From: Telopea speciosissima | Lineage: Eukaryota > Streptophyta > Magnoliopsida > Proteales > Proteaceae | Length of the DNA: 64,000 nt | Assembly: GCF_018873765.1 (NCBI RefSeq) | Contig: NW_025317476.1 | Span: 1 to 64,000 of the forward strand | Direction of reading: 5' to 3' | Shown here: one piece after another, positions 36,736-49,023 of the stretch | Numbering within the stretch: the stretch's first letter is position 1 | How the letters are laid out: every line of letters starts with the position of its first letter | Program-made: the position numbers and the translations under genes | The notes under the pieces: generated by a model | Told to the model about the DNA's origin: nothing | What the model saw: the letters and a program-made list of their open reading frames with translations, nothing else | Database searches by the model: none

Positions 36736-37168
36736 TGTTTTGGGCAAGAGAACCCTTTTCTGCCTTAATGATGGCCTCACTCTCTCTCTCTCATTGAAAA
36801 ATTTGACTGTGAATAAAGATTGTGGAGTCACATCACTCACATGTGGATATAATGCTTTATGATACAATAGCATCTTTGTGTCTCTTTTTCTTTCTCTCAT
36901 GAAATGACCTCATTGCCCTCCAATATATTTTATCTTTTTTTCGTACCTCATTGATGCGTTCCTCTATGGAGACTATGAATCTTGTTCAGGAAATCCTCTC
37001 CCTTAATTTTTTGTCAGGACAAGAACTTGTTTTCTGGTCCTATAGTGCCTGCACCAACGCAAGGGCAATGAGACTACGTATTGGCTCATTTGACAAAAAT
37101 GAGAATTTTTACTTCACTAGGGACTAAGCGGTAATTTTACGCTATCCTATGTCTAGGCACAATAACCA

Positions 37169-37492
37169 TGAGACTCGTCTGGATCAGGATCGTCTCCAGG
37201 GAGCCCCATGCCCAGGGTGCTGCCAGGGGGCATCCAACGATTGAGTTGTGCCACACACATCTCGGCACACGCCTAGGGATGTGTGCGGCAAAACCTGGGC
37301 TCGCTGGAGATGAACTAAATATGACTCGTTAGGATCGTCTCCAGGGAGGCGCATGCCCAGGGTGCTGCCAAGGGCATCCAGCAGCTGAGCTGTGCTGCAC
37401 ACATCTCTGCGCACCCCTAGGGATGTGTGCAGCATAGCTCAACGGCTGGCAGCACCCTGGGCATGCTGGGCTCCCTGGAGATGAGCTAAATT
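37169..37492. repeat. Tandem dimer of a CGTCTCCAGGGAG inverted-repeat unit
   Basis: Two units in direct order, each starting GACTCGT..GGATCGTCTCCAGG and ending GGAGATGA.CTAAAT. In each, the outer CTCCAGGGAG..GCATGCCCAG words are mirrored by CTGGGCATGC..CTGGAGAT (best preserved in unit 2). Looks like a MITE duplicated together with its flank. Confidence 0.75.
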
Positions 37493-38142
37493 CCGTCTTC
37501 TCCTCTCTGCGATTGAAATCTCTTCTTTCACCCGAAGCAACCTCAACTCACTCCTGCAATTCGCCTCCATTGCCATTGTTGAAGGTACGAACTCCTCTGT
37601 GTGTGTGTGTGCGCTTGAGAAAACCCTTGCCTGCTACTCCAGATTTTAGGGTCTTCAGTTATCCTCCTCCCAGCAGCCTCTCGCTGGCCCTCTCCCTCTC
37701 CCTCCCACTCCTGATTTTGTAAACTTGAGGTCCCCATCCCTATTTTCCAAATCAAGTTTGCCTATTTTGCAGGGTTTAGGAACTGAAACCGATTCTAAAC
37801 CTTAACAATAACCATATTTTGTAGGGTTTAGTAACTGAAATCGATTCCTAATTTGTGACTAGCTCTCATTTGGGATTCTAGTCATCTGCTTCAGGTAAAG
37901 CTCTCTTGCTCCCGAAGCTTGCCAATAGTCCTGGTATTTGGTGAGTGAATGATGTTTATTTCGTTCATGGGTGCTTGTTAAATCATTTGAAAACCAAGAA
38001 GTTGTGTAAGAGATTAAAACCTACAATCGTCTGTTCCTTTCATGCTTATGACATTTGTTGTTACCCTGGTTAAGAAATATTTACATTTGCCTGATGTGGA
38101 TGGAGTCAAATTCATTTTTTCCCTTAGTAAAATCTAGAATTT
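37493..38142. other. No certain gene; leader-like CT-rich sequence
   Basis: 37500-37740 has the look of a 5' leader (CT-rich, a GT microsatellite at 37598-37610, possible donor GAAGGTACG at 37582). No coding exon that I recognise follows. Confidence 0.35.
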
Positions 38143-38314
38143 GGATCCTCTACTACCGAGCTGCCTGGTAGAACCGTGTTGCCTTGACACGGGGCTATGC
38201 ACAATGTTCGCCTTACCCCTGCCCAAATGCCTTGCCCGAGGTAAGGCGGTAATTGCACGCAGTCCCGTGTCTGGGCAGCACGATCTTGCCGGGCAGCTCG
38301 GTAGTAGAGGATCC
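38143..38314. mobile_element. MITE with 23-bp near-perfect TIRs GGATCCTCTACTACCGAGCT
   Basis: The right end is the exact complement over 23 bases. Inside, CCTTACCCCTGCCC and GACACGGG also have inverted partners, so the whole 172 bp can fold. No TSD recognised. Confidence 0.88.
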
Positions 38315-40209
38315 GTGATAAAGTGGTCTTTATCTCCAAAAAAGAAAGAATAAGAAACAACAGAATTAGAGTTTCAAAGAAGAAAATTGGGATGACTTGC
38401 TAGCTTTGGTTAAATGTGGGTATAACGGCTGCTAGAAATAGGAAATCATGATGATAAATTTTTCTGTTTTGAATGTGAGAGTTGTGATATAGTAGTACAC
38501 ATGACTTCATGGTCATTGCACTACATCAACCAACTGCCGAAATTATGCTACATATTGAACTGCAATGTGTGGGATTGGAGTGTGGATTAAAGGGCCATCT
38601 GGTTATTAAAAGGTCTTCTTGCAGACCCACAAGAATTACAGTAGCATAATTTTGAAGGGTTCAGTTAAGAGAAGTGAATTGGTGTGGTAATGTGTTGGCT
38701 CTAGTAGATGGAGCAGGTACTAATTATGGGTTAGGTCTGATGCAGCTTCAGCTAGAAACGAAAGGAAAAGGTCTAGAAACTAGCATAGAAATTGAAAGGA
38801 AGTGAGGGTTACATGAACAGATTAAAGTAGGTTTAATCAAGCATAACATTTTTGAAATTGTAACTTTTTCTCTGATTTTCCATGTGTGCTGAAGCTATAT
38901 AAAAGTCTTAGGGTTCTTATCTTGTTTAATCACATTTTTGTTCTTCCCAACTGTCTCTACTCAGATTTGTATTATGCCATGAAGGACCCCTTCTTTTTTG
39001 GCTCTTTTAATATCTTATGGGGTGCATTAACACTGCAACTGTGATCCATTTTATATTCGAAATACAAGTGAGAATTTTTTTTTTTTTTGGTATTTGAGAC
39101 CATGTTACCCACAAAGATGGACACTAGGGGTGTGTACATGGGCTGACATGGGCCTTGCACTATAGATTTCAGAATGAACCCAACCTGATCATGGGCCTAA
39201 TATCATTCTAGTTCAGGCTTAATGGGCTGGCCTACGAATACTCTTAATTGTGGAATTGCCAAAATCATTGTAAGTAAATTTAAATTTAAATTTCCATGTC
39301 TGGAGTTGTAAGGTGTGCAAAGCTGATATACTTGGAACATTTCAACCAGTGATATAAGAATCGGGATTGGATTGGCCAAATCTGATCCTGATTCCGGCCT
39401 ATCCAATTTGGTTGTTCTGTATTGGATTTCTAGGACTAGGGCACATTTTGGCCAATTCTGGCTGATTCTTGACTGATCCAGACCGATGATCGGGATTGAT
39501 TTGGATCTCGATTCTGTTCTTTTTAACCTGATTTCAATGGGACACAAGCCTTCATCTAATTATGTCAAGGGATATATACGCACAACAATCCAAGGCGAGG
39601 AGGACTAAAAAAGATTGTTAAAAGAAGCAATTCAAGAATTTGAGGAAAAGACAAGAATATTTAGAGATTGATTTGACGCTATGCAGAAGCTTGACTTGAG
39701 CAAAGGAGGAAATTAGAACCCCATCTGGGCATGTTGCTATGCAAACTCTTTAATTAGAACATACTGATGTTTACAATTTGACAATTGGACTGTAAAACTT
39801 TTAATCACGTGGCTATTTTTATTACTTAAATTACATCTTTTCGTAAAGAAATTTTCATTATTAAATTTAAGAAATATTGATTGTAATGGACTAAAATATG
39901 ATTTTGATTTCTAATATGATGAAAGGTAATGTCAATTACATAAGTAGTGGGGTTATAGTGTAAATGGCAAGTCTGTAATTATTGGTAACAGCATAAGAAT
40001 CTGTTTCTAGAAACAGGTTTTATCAAATGCCATTGGTGTTCCAAATGTGTTCTAGAAACGTTTTCGAAACAGGTTTACCAAACGTTATTCCACACCCCAA
40101 AAACGATTTCTTAGCATAAAAATGGTAAAGAACTGTTTGTCTCTCTCTCTCTAGATTTTTACGGACAAAGGGCTCACATGGGCTTTCCTCTTCTCAGTCT
40201 CTATCTTCT
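38315..40209. other. No gene seen
   Basis: AT-rich; a block rich in GATTGGATTGGCC-like words (39350-39540) resembles decayed repeats. A short CT run lies at 40139-40153. Confidence 0.4.
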
Positions 40210-43200
40210 TGTAGACACCTGATTTTTGTCCCTTTGGCTATGACGACACGCGAAAGACTGACGACTTCTGTTTTAGGCACATAAAAAAAAAAAAAAAAAA
40301 AAAAAGAGAGGATGTGTGGACTTGACCCATGGAAAAGTCATAAGGGGATGCCAAGTCCATAAAGGGGTGCCACATGGCATTTAAAGGGAATCAAAAAAGA
40401 AAAGGGTAAAGAAAAAATAAAATAATAAAAAAGAAAGGTAAAAAAGGAAAAAAAAAAGATATCTAAATCTAAAAGAGGGAGGGGATAGAATAGAAAAAAA
40501 AAATTCTTTTTAAAAAAGGATATCTAAACCTAAAGAAGGAGAAGGGTAAAAAGGAAAAGGCAAAAAAGAGATACCTAAACCTAAAAGAGGGGAGGGGTAA
40601 AATGGAAAAGAAATACAAATAAGCCCTAAAAAAAGAAAAACATTAAAAAATAAGACTTTTTCAAAAAAGGCGGGGGAGAGAGGACAGCCAAAGGGAGGAG
40701 AAATCAAAAAAGGAAATGGGACACGTATACAGAGAGGAAAAGAGGCAGAGAAAAAAAAAAAGCAAAAGAAACGCAGAGAGCAAAAGAAAGAAAGAAAAAA
40801 GGAAACAGAGGGAACCGGATGGGAAAAGAGAAGAAGACAGAGAGAAGGAGAGGGAGAGAGATGCACTGAGACCAGAGGCCGAAACTTCTCTGAGCCAAGG
40901 AAGATAACATCGCCGCCGCCGCCGGCGGTTCCTGAGTTGCAGCCCCTCATTAAACCTTTTTTCTTCTCCATCCACTAGACCCAGCTGCTGTTCCATCCTT
41001 GTCTGCCCGTGCTATTGCAATAATGGTGTTGGTCGATTGATACCAGTTGCTGCTCCACCTCCTGCTGTCGGTGCTGCTACAACAGTGACGATGCTCATCT
41101 CTGGTGTTCACTTCTGTTTTTGATTGGGGACCGTAATAGTTTTATTTTATTGGGTCTGTAATAATCTCCCGTCCCCTTGAATCGAGCCGCTACCACACCT
41201 TCTCCGGGCGAAGTTTTGGTTCAGGTCAAAGGAACTGTTCACTGTAATCGATCGAGGTTCCTACATTCTTGTCTGATTTCAGACGAAAGCAACAGCCACC
41301 AGAATCATCTGAATCTCTGCAAGTATCGATCGGTCTCAGGTAAATAATCCTCATCTTTATCTCTTGCAGGCTTTCGTTGCTTAGATTTCTTTTCAGATTT
41401 CTCTAAAGAATCTCATTAGTCGAATCTTTCTTTTTTTCAATGATGATTTGTATTTTGCAATATATGTTCTATGATCTTTGTTTGAATTCCTTTCTCTGAT
41501 GAGCCAGTAAATCAGGCTTGATCTAGAAATTCGTGTGGTTTTATTTGCTGTTCTATCCTCTGTGCTTAATGTCAGAATAGAGATACATCGGTGACCTATC
41601 TGTTATGCATTTTCTTGATAAACATGCGGTCTCTGTGATCTCTATTCTCCATGTTCTGTAAAATTCACATCCCTTATCCTCTGATTCTATATTGTTATTG
41701 AAAAATAAACATGATCATAATCCCATGATTAAACCCCCAAAGGCTGCATCTGTCTTGCATAATAAAGTTTCCTTGGATTGTCATCTAATGGGCCATGTGG
41801 ATCCAATTTGGGCCCTTATTAATTTGAGGCCAATTGGCTTTCCTTGTCGGATTTAGGATTTTTTTTCCAATCCGGGGGCCTGTTTCTAGGCTAATCCGGC
41901 CTGAATAACATATTGAGCATGGATCCATGGTATGGGAGGGTTAAAGCAATTTGGGTTTATGGTTTTCAATGTGAATGGATTTGAGTGTGATTTTGGGCCT
42001 AGGTTCAGGCTGGGGCTCCGTCATTGGTAAATCACTTAATTAAAAAATGGGTTTAAGTTTGAGGTTATAAGACATGGATTTGGTTTGGTTCAGATTTTGG
42101 GTGTGGGCCGCATTTCAAATTTAGGCCCATATTGATTTGGAGTCATCTGGCTTTGGTTTTGGTTTGGGCATCAGCCAAGATTAGGTCGAGAATGGGGAGG
42201 CTATATAATCCATACTTGGGTTTGAGTGCATGTTACCGTCTAAAGTGGGATCTCGGGGTTGTATCACTCAATGCCTTATAGTTGGCCCTAGAATTAAGGC
42301 GTGTGAGAAGGAAAGAGCCCATCCGGTGGCCATGAGTTGAAACACGAAACATATTGAGATCCCGTGGGACGTAGATGTGTAGGACGGTATTCGGGCTAGC
42401 CCGTCATCTAGCCCGTAGATGTTTAGAAATTTTTTTTTGCTTACTTGATATAAATAGGATTAGTAGATTTGCATGTCTTAAATATGTGAATTCCATGCAT
42501 GCTATGTTTAGCCAAATTAGAGTAATTTAGCTATGTATTGCATGTGCCAATATGATTAGATTGTACATGTTCATCTTTTTTATTATTTTAATTGTTTGTT
42601 ATGTCGGTTTAATCACTTTAAATATCCTAGGGTAGAATGATATAGGAATTTGGCATAGGGTTGCTCAGTCTGTACATAGATACCTAGTCCTAGGTACTCA
42701 GTTTTAGGATGACTTAGATCTAGAATAATTAGTTTTAGGGTTGCAAGCAAGGTCTATCCAAGCAAATGGTCAAAGGAAAAGACGACCGGTTCCGACCGGG
42801 CGGACTGGGTGCCTAACCCCTTCCCAGTCCGTAACCTGACACTTACCCAATGATCTGGATGGACCACAACCTTTATCCATTGAGTCATTAGTCTTTCCCC
42901 CCAGTGCGTACATTTATGGGTCCTAGACCCCTTCTAGGTGGCGGCTTCAATATTACCCAGCGAGATCCGGTTCACACGTATATTCCCCCCTTGTCGGGTG
43001 GATTTGGATTTTCGGAACCCATGGTTCTTACACTCCACTCTTCTCCCCACAAACCCTACCCTCTTTCTCCGTTCTCATTCCATTTAGAAACACCATTTCT
43101 ATCTATTTGACTCGCACGCATTCTGATCATTAGTTATCTCATATTTACTGTGGAAGACAATATATCCGGCAAAGCAGCTTCAGGTATTTCTCAAGATTAT

Positions 43201-43303
43201 TGTTATACTGTTATTACTCACTTTTATTTTTAAGAATCTCTGTATACTAACTAGGCTTTCTTTCTTTTGAATTGAATTTATATTCAAACCTTTGGTGCTT
43301 ACA
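40210..43303 (+). mobile_element. Gypsy-type LTR-like block, about 3.1 kb
   Basis: Starts TGTAGACACCTGATTTTTGT and ends TTTGGTGCTTACA, the usual start and end words of long plant gypsy LTRs. Inside are GGACTGGGTGCCTAACCCC, TTCCCAGTCCGTAACCTGAC and a GGTGGCGGCTTC region, also typical. Purine-rich (40380-40870) and CCG-repeat (40911-40926) stretches occur. The flanks CTTCT and ATTGC do not match, so this is not a clean solo LTR; the adjoining ATTGCAG may be a remnant of a primer site. Confidence 0.6.
40281..40303. repeat. A-run
   Basis: More than 20 consecutive adenines. Confidence 0.9.
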
Positions 43304-43310
43304 ATTGCAG

Positions 43311-43400
43311 ATGGTCTCTGTCTCCCTATCTTTTTCTCTCTCCCTCACCACCAGGCTTGGAGTGCAGCGAACAACAACACAGAAACAGACACATTCAACG
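43311..43400 (+). other. Possible transit-peptide exon of the APO gene (speculative)
   Basis: After ATTGCAG an ATG opens 30 codons, MVSVSLSFSLSLTTRLGVQR.., rich in Ser, Thr and Arg and poor in acidic residues, like a plastid transit peptide. It ends in phase 0 at a weak donor GGTTAG, and the APO exon 2 acceptor at 46398 is also phase 0. The 3-kb distance and the position at an LTR-like edge make this doubtful. Confidence 0.2.
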
Positions 43401-45064
43401 GTTAGATTAGTTTTGTAACTTCAGTATTTTTCTTGATTTTTTTTGGTTGTGTTTATGCTTTCTCTGTTAAATTTAATTTTCTTAGTTTTTTGCTTGAATT
43501 TGCTTAGAGAACTAGTTGGATTCACACTATATATTAAGGATCGGTCTTTTTCTTTGGGATACTAATACTTGTTACTCAGTTACTGTTAATTTGCAATGAT
43601 GTCCATACATAGCAATTCTCCTAGCCAATTACGACAGCAGGAACTAGTCCTAGCTCTAGGAGTATAAATAAAGGGGAAATGATGTGCACATTGCTGCTAG
43701 TACATGCCCTCTCATACTCTCTCTCTCTCTCTCTCTCTCCTCCCTGACACTATCTGACACTCTCTCTTTTCCCTGACCATGTGGGCCTTGTATACGAATT
43801 GTCAAGCATTTCCTGTCGTGCGCCCGTTGGCTTGGCGTGGGAGATGCAATATACTTGGGTGGTATGTAGATACCTCCTGCATAAATAAATTTACATCTTC
43901 AAAGGTTCTCATACAATCTGTACATGTAGAAAAATGTTGAACAAGGTCGGTCGCCAATCCTGCATCTGTTTATGAACTGCTCTATTTAGCTTCTTGATCA
44001 TTTTTCGTACAATCACTCCAGAATCCCAAGGTGCTCGACAAAATGCCAAAGTGAGTGGAGTCATTGGACAACTAATTATGTGGGGCCCTCTGATGATGTC
44101 AGCGTAGTTGCTGAAGTTGTAGTAGCAAGATGATGTAGCAGGGCCACGTTGCAGCATTGCTAGCGCAGCCCAGCCAGCCAAGCATGCAAAGCCATGGGAC
44201 CACGCAGTATAGCCGGCCATCCAGACCCAGTGCGCGTGCAACACACAAGGGGCAGGCCGCCACATACGACGGCAGCATGACCGTAGAGGTCCCCACTCGT
44301 GGGTGCCTAGCCACGGGCCACAATCAGTGCATCTTGTCTCATGACTAAGGCATTTGATGCGTGTCTTGTGTTCAACGGATGATCGCATAGGTGGCCTCAA
44401 ATGAGATGCTCTCAGGTTACAAAACCCTGAGGCACAAAATGACATGATGTTAATCGGTTCCAGAGTTATGAGAACCGTTGGATCAAAATTCAAGAGCTCA
44501 GATCCACTTCCAACGAGCTTGATTGAAAAGCGCAATGCGCAAATGTCATGGTAGTAAAAATGCTCCCAAGCAAGCTCTGATTCGTCGCTGATAGAGATTG
44601 TATGTACGCAGCGCCACAACAAATCAAATCATGATCCGATGTATCACACGTATACTGTGCGCACATCAAGGATTTCTGTTTTCTGGCTCGTTATTCATCC
44701 TGTGCCTCGTTCTCTCTGTCACGCGATCGAACGAACCTTGATCCACCTGCATTCTGGAGCAAAGATTGGACTCTCCACAACTGACCCGCTGGACTTTCAT
44801 GCACCCCTATCGTCCTAGATTCCATTTTAAAATATCTTGGTCATTCGCCCCTTGCCCTAATCGGATGTTTCAGGTCAAGTGGCCATAGCTTAGTCATTAT
44901 AAGTCTGTTTTGCCCCCAGTTTTTGCAAAATGCTCTAAATTGTCCCTAGAATGTGATTAAAGGGTGTTGGAGCTTTGGCTATTGATGTTATCATTGTTGT
45001 CAACATGGTTAAATAGTCAACACACTCACACTGTGGTTCTAAGGTTGTTGTAAAAGGTCATTGG
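43401..45064. other. Unassigned region with a 237-codon open frame on the minus strand
   Basis: A minus-strand frame from 44622 to 43909 stays open for 237 codons; it is rich in Trp, Cys and His and matches no family I know. The sequence AGCTTGATTGAAAAGCGCAA (44516-44535) on the other strand is the kind of phrase found in plant LTR elements, so the frame is probably fortuitous. A CT microsatellite lies at 43719-43738. Confidence 0.3.
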
Positions 45065-45169
45065 CATAGTTTTCAAGGCTTCGCCTAGGCGCCTAGGCGG
45101 GCGTCTTGGACGCCTTGAATTTTTACCCACTCCAACGCCTTAGGTCGCCTAGATGTAGTGACAACTATG
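45065..45169. mobile_element. hAT-like MITE, CATAGTTGTCA family, copy 1
   Basis: 105 bp between CATAGTTTTCAAGGC and GTGACAACTATG, perfect 8-bp duplication GTCATTGG (45057-45064, 45170-45177). The inside is built of GCCTAGGCG words. Confidence 0.9.
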
Positions 45170-45177
45170 GTCATTGG

Positions 45178-46398
45178 TAAATGACATGTGTGGAAGATCA
45201 GAGCAGAGCAAAGTAGAGAGGCTGGCAGGCATATTGATGTTGTCATTAGCATGATGAGGCTGCAGGCACTAGTCCTAGTGTGCATGAGGTGTTGTTGCCG
45301 AAGGTGAGGAAGTGTTGCCAAAGTTGAACAATGAAGTTATGCAAGGAAGACTATATGTTTATGTTGTAGCAGCAACTTCATGGGGATTTTGGGGTAACCT
45401 TTAGTCGGTTTTTATGGAAGATTAAAACATGAGAAAGAAAGTCATTTGAGTCATCTTTCCAACCATTCTAGTTTCGGACCAATCTGACATGAGAGTTGGA
45501 AGTTATGGCAAAAATATTTGACATGGTCTATTGTGTTTCAGGAAGGCAGTGTTCTACACATCAATCAGCTACAAGGCCAGTTTTGAGGTCCATGCATTGT
45601 TCTTCAGTTGAAGGTGTTTTCATAAAAAATGTATTCCTTTGAATATTCTTTACACAGAAAAAAGAATTGTCAATCGGAGGTTGAACGAAGAAGATATGGC
45701 CATTTCAATAGAAGTGTGTAATTACCCATAATTATCAACAAGCCACTATCGGTCGGTAATGCCTAGATATTGCCAAAGTGTCTTAGTGTCGAGTTTGATG
45801 TCTAAAATGCTCGATAACCAGAAGATTTTGTTTGATACTCTAGGGGGTACCTAGACAACGAGCTACATTCGATGGAAGGTGCCTCATTGTCGAGTCGGGC
45901 CTTTTGAGTGGCAAGTGATGTCAACTCGTGACGTTTTCAGTTCATCTGACTTTGGATCAATTTTTTAGCATGTTTCAGGCCGAATTAGAGGAAGTCTATT
46001 TCTAGCAAAGTTGTCAATCTTGAAGTTATCTTTCAAATGCAATTGGAATCAGCTCAATTGGACTTATATTAAAAGAGATATCGTTTTGGCAACATTCCGC
46101 AGACACTGGTTTGAACCAACTTTTGGACCATGCACAGGATTGGGGCTATTGTTTGTCTACTTAATGAAGGGTCTCTTTGGTATGATTTTTATTTATATTT
46201 AAAAACTTTCGTTTTGGCATATTGTAAGCTTGTTAAGGATGTTATTGATTGTATGTTAATGCAAGCACACATGTCTTCTGTTACCCTCCAGTTACTATTG
46301 TCAGCTCTGGTCAGGATTCTGTCAGGTGATGTTTTCTTCTAGAGCTTCTCTGTTCTGTGGTCCGGACTCTAATTCATGCTTTTTTACTTTGCTGCCAG
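45178..46398. other. No certain gene; LTR-like fragment and presumed 5' region of APO
   Basis: 45700-45990 (CATAATTATCAAC, GATGTCTAAAATGCTCGATA) resembles decayed plant LTR sequence. No APO-like coding exon was found here. Confidence 0.35.
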
Positions 46399-47256
46399 TG
46401 TAGGCATCAATGGCTTCATCCCAATGTGCTCACAACATCAAGAATCTTCCTTGGTGTTAGTGAGGGGCTCAGACCAGATCCGGTGGTCAAGAAACAGGAA
46501 GTGTATCCACAGAATGTGGATCTTCCACCCATACTGCCAAAGAACAAGAAAAAGCCTTATCCAATCCCACTCAAAAAGATCCAGTAGGCAGCAAGGGCTG
46601 ACAAAAAATTTGCTGAAATGGGAAAAGAGAAGCCTCTTGAGCCTCCAAAGAATGGAATACTTGTGCCTGATCTGATTCCTGATGCTTATGATGTATTGGA
46701 GGCTTGGAAATTTCTGATAAGGGTCCTGGGGCAGCTTTTACATGTTGTTCCTGTCTATGGTTGCAGGTAACTAGTATTTGTTTTGTAGTAATTTCCACAT
46801 TGTTTCTGCTGATTCCTATTTTCCTTAATTATTTAGCTAGTCGACTCTTGATTCCACAAATCTGGGAGGAGGGGGTGGAATTTGTTTGATCAGGCTGACT
46901 GAGGCTGGATGTAGCACAGTTATAAGGGCCTTATGCCCACCTGGCCTGTAGTTTGGCCCATATCTGCCTATGTCACCCAGAGTGTAGGCAGATCCCTTCT
47001 TGTGTTTTCTTCAGTGATGATATATTTATATGTATTTATACAAACATTTTATGATGCAAATCAACTTTGGCTCAGTATGGTAGCCCATTTATATATTAAG
47101 TGAAAAGGCTTAAGCCATACTGAAAACAAAAACATTTCTTTTTCTTCCCAAAAGAAAATAATTTGTATTATATATACACTTAAATAGTGGATATCATTGA
47201 ATTTGTACATATCTATATAATCTTCTATGTATGTCTAATATGTATTATAAATTTAC

Positions 47257-47318
<62 letters not shown>

Positions 47319-48364
47319 TCTATTATACACATGTCGAAGTTGGGCAGGGCGGGGTAGTATATCTGTAGCCCAAGCCCAACCCTAGTTTTACCATGGCTTT
47401 CACCATGTTCAATCCAGGCCTGATGGGTTTGCTCTGAAGACTCTGGCTCACTCCCACCCAAATGCAGGCCTGGCCCTATGTTTCCACTCCTACACATTCC
47501 TAATGTATTATATTTTCTCTTTGCAGTGACTGCTCTGAAGTCCATGTGGGCCAGACAGGTCATAATATCCAGGACTGCCATGGCCCAGGCAGCCAAAAAC
47601 GCAGAAGTTTCCACTCATGGGTTAAGGGTTCTATCAATGATGTTCTTCTCCCTGTTGAATCATACCACCTTTATGACCCTTTTGGTCGGAGAATAAAGCA
47701 TGAGACCAGGTTTGACTATGACAGGATTCCAGCTGTTGTGGAGTTGTGCATCCAAGCAGGGGTGGATTTACCAGGATGCTCTTCATGCAGAAGAACCGAA
47801 CCCAGTAGAATGTTTGGGAAGAAAGTGATCGATCGAGGTGGATTTGTTGAGGAGCCAAAACCATGTCAATCTATAGACTCTTACCCACTCATGGAACTTG
47901 ATACATTTGGGGATCATGTTATGCGTTTTCCACCTCTTGCAGCATCTGATGTTTCAAAAATTGCACAAGAGACTCTCGATGCGTACGAGAAGGTGAGGTG
48001 GGGTGTGAGGAAGTTGATGAGGAAATATTCAGTGAAGGCATGTGGGTATTGCTCTGAGGTTCATGTTGGACCATGGGGGCACAATGCAAAGCTTTGTGGT
48101 GCATTTAAGCACCAGTGGAGAGATGGGAAACATGGTTGGCAGGATGCAACTGTAGATGAAGTTGTCCCACCAAATTATATATGGCATGTGCAAGATCCAA
48201 AGGCACCCCCATTGATAGGTTTGCTGAAGCAGTTCTATGGTAAGGCTCCGGTTGTTGTAGAAATGTGCATACATGCAGGTGCAGAAGTCCCTGATAAGTA
48301 CAAGCCCATGATGAGGCTCGACATTGTAGTTCCGGCCTCTGATGAAGCTCGTTTAGCCGCGTAA
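46399..48364 (+). CDS. APO (Accumulation of Photosystem One) family protein, one in-frame stop
   Basis: Exon 2 (46399-46766) contains the conserved start of the mature protein, QNVDLPPILPKNKKKPYPIP..KKIQ, then a TAG (46585-46587) where relatives have Gln or another residue, then AARADKKFAEMGKEKPLEPP and LLHVVPVYGC. Exon 3 (47527-48364) continues in phase (TGC AG/T GAC) and holds two APO domains: CSDCSEVHVGQTGHNIQDC, HSWVKG, YHLYDPFGRRIKH; then CGYCSEVHVGPWGHNAKLC and KHQWRDGKHGWQDATVDEV. Each has the paired C..C and H..C ligands of the plant zinc/RNA-binding APO motif. APO1/APO2 act in chloroplasts in RNA splicing and in photosystem I and 4Fe-4S assembly. The N-terminal transit region is unresolved. 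Apart from the TAG the reading frame is intact over about 400 codons, so a very young pseudogene or a base error are both possible. Confidence 0.88.
47260..47314. repeat. (AT)n microsatellite in the APO intron
   Basis: About 27 uninterrupted AT dinucleotides. Confidence 0.97.
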
Positions 48365-48839
48365 AATCGAAGATAGCTGAAGTTTATTCTCCTTGTACAA
48401 CATATTATGTACAAATGTATAGTGCCCCAAAAATAATATATTTCTTTTGTCAATTTCCTTTCTCTGTTTAGCCTTAAAGAAGCCATTTAAAAGTGCAGCC
48501 TTTGAACAAGGGTTGGCGAGCTTGGACCTGAACATGAGTAAGCGAGGGTGGCACCCACTGGGCACCAAATTTGTACACCAGTTGAAATATCAAATGGCAT
48601 GTATAGCATCCATGCAGGAAAGCTATGTGCCCAGTGCCCTTGCTATGGAGAGATTATGGGCCCTAATCTTAAAATTAGCCTCATGTAGCAGAAGTATTTG
48701 CCATATCTTAAAATGTGATAGTGTGTATTATTTCTTTACCTAAAAATATGGAAAAATACTGTGTTATTTCATCTTAGTAATACCACCATTGTTTCTTCTA
48801 CGAGTATGAATAAGTAAAGGGGAATGAATGAATGACTCC
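48365..48839. other. APO 3' flank
   Basis: Contains AAAAATAATATA at 48429-48440, a possible polyadenylation region. No gene seen. Confidence 0.45.
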
Positions 48840-48854
48840 TCAAGTTGGATTTTT

Positions 48855-48996
48855 TAAGGGCATACCTAGTGCATGAGGCTACATGTACGCAAGCAGCCTT
48901 ACCCCCGCTTCGTAGAGAAACTGTTTTTCAACTTAAAACTTGCAATCATTTGTTCACAATGGAGCAACCTTACTGTTGTTCCTAGGTCTACCCTCT
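48855..48996 (-). mobile_element. Au-type SINE, minus strand
   Basis: Reverse complement shows GTAAGGTTGCTCCATTGTGA, GGGGGTAAGGCTGC and GCACTAGGTATGCCC. Flanked by TCAAGTTGGATTTTT (48840-48854) and TCAAGTTGAATTTTT (48997-49011), a 15-bp duplication with one change. Confidence 0.9.
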
Positions 48997-49023
48997 TCAA
49001 GTTGAATTTTTATTTATTTATTA

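Noticed and set aside
40510-40996. Overlapping minus-strand open frames rich in Ser, Phe and Leu
   Set aside because: They are translations of a purine-rich tract inside the LTR-like block; several frames stay open only because of low complexity.
43909-44622. 237-codon minus-strand frame as a host gene
   Set aside because: No recognisable domain, odd composition and LTR-like words on the other strand; kept only as an observation, not as a CDS.
46011-46342. Short plus-strand frames upstream of APO as its first exon
   Set aside because: Wrong phase or stops before the APO exon 2 acceptor, and composition unlike a transit peptide.
47225-47614. 129-codon minus-strand frame with an Ile-Tyr run
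   Set aside because: The run is the AT microsatellite in the APO intron and the rest is antisense to APO exon 3.
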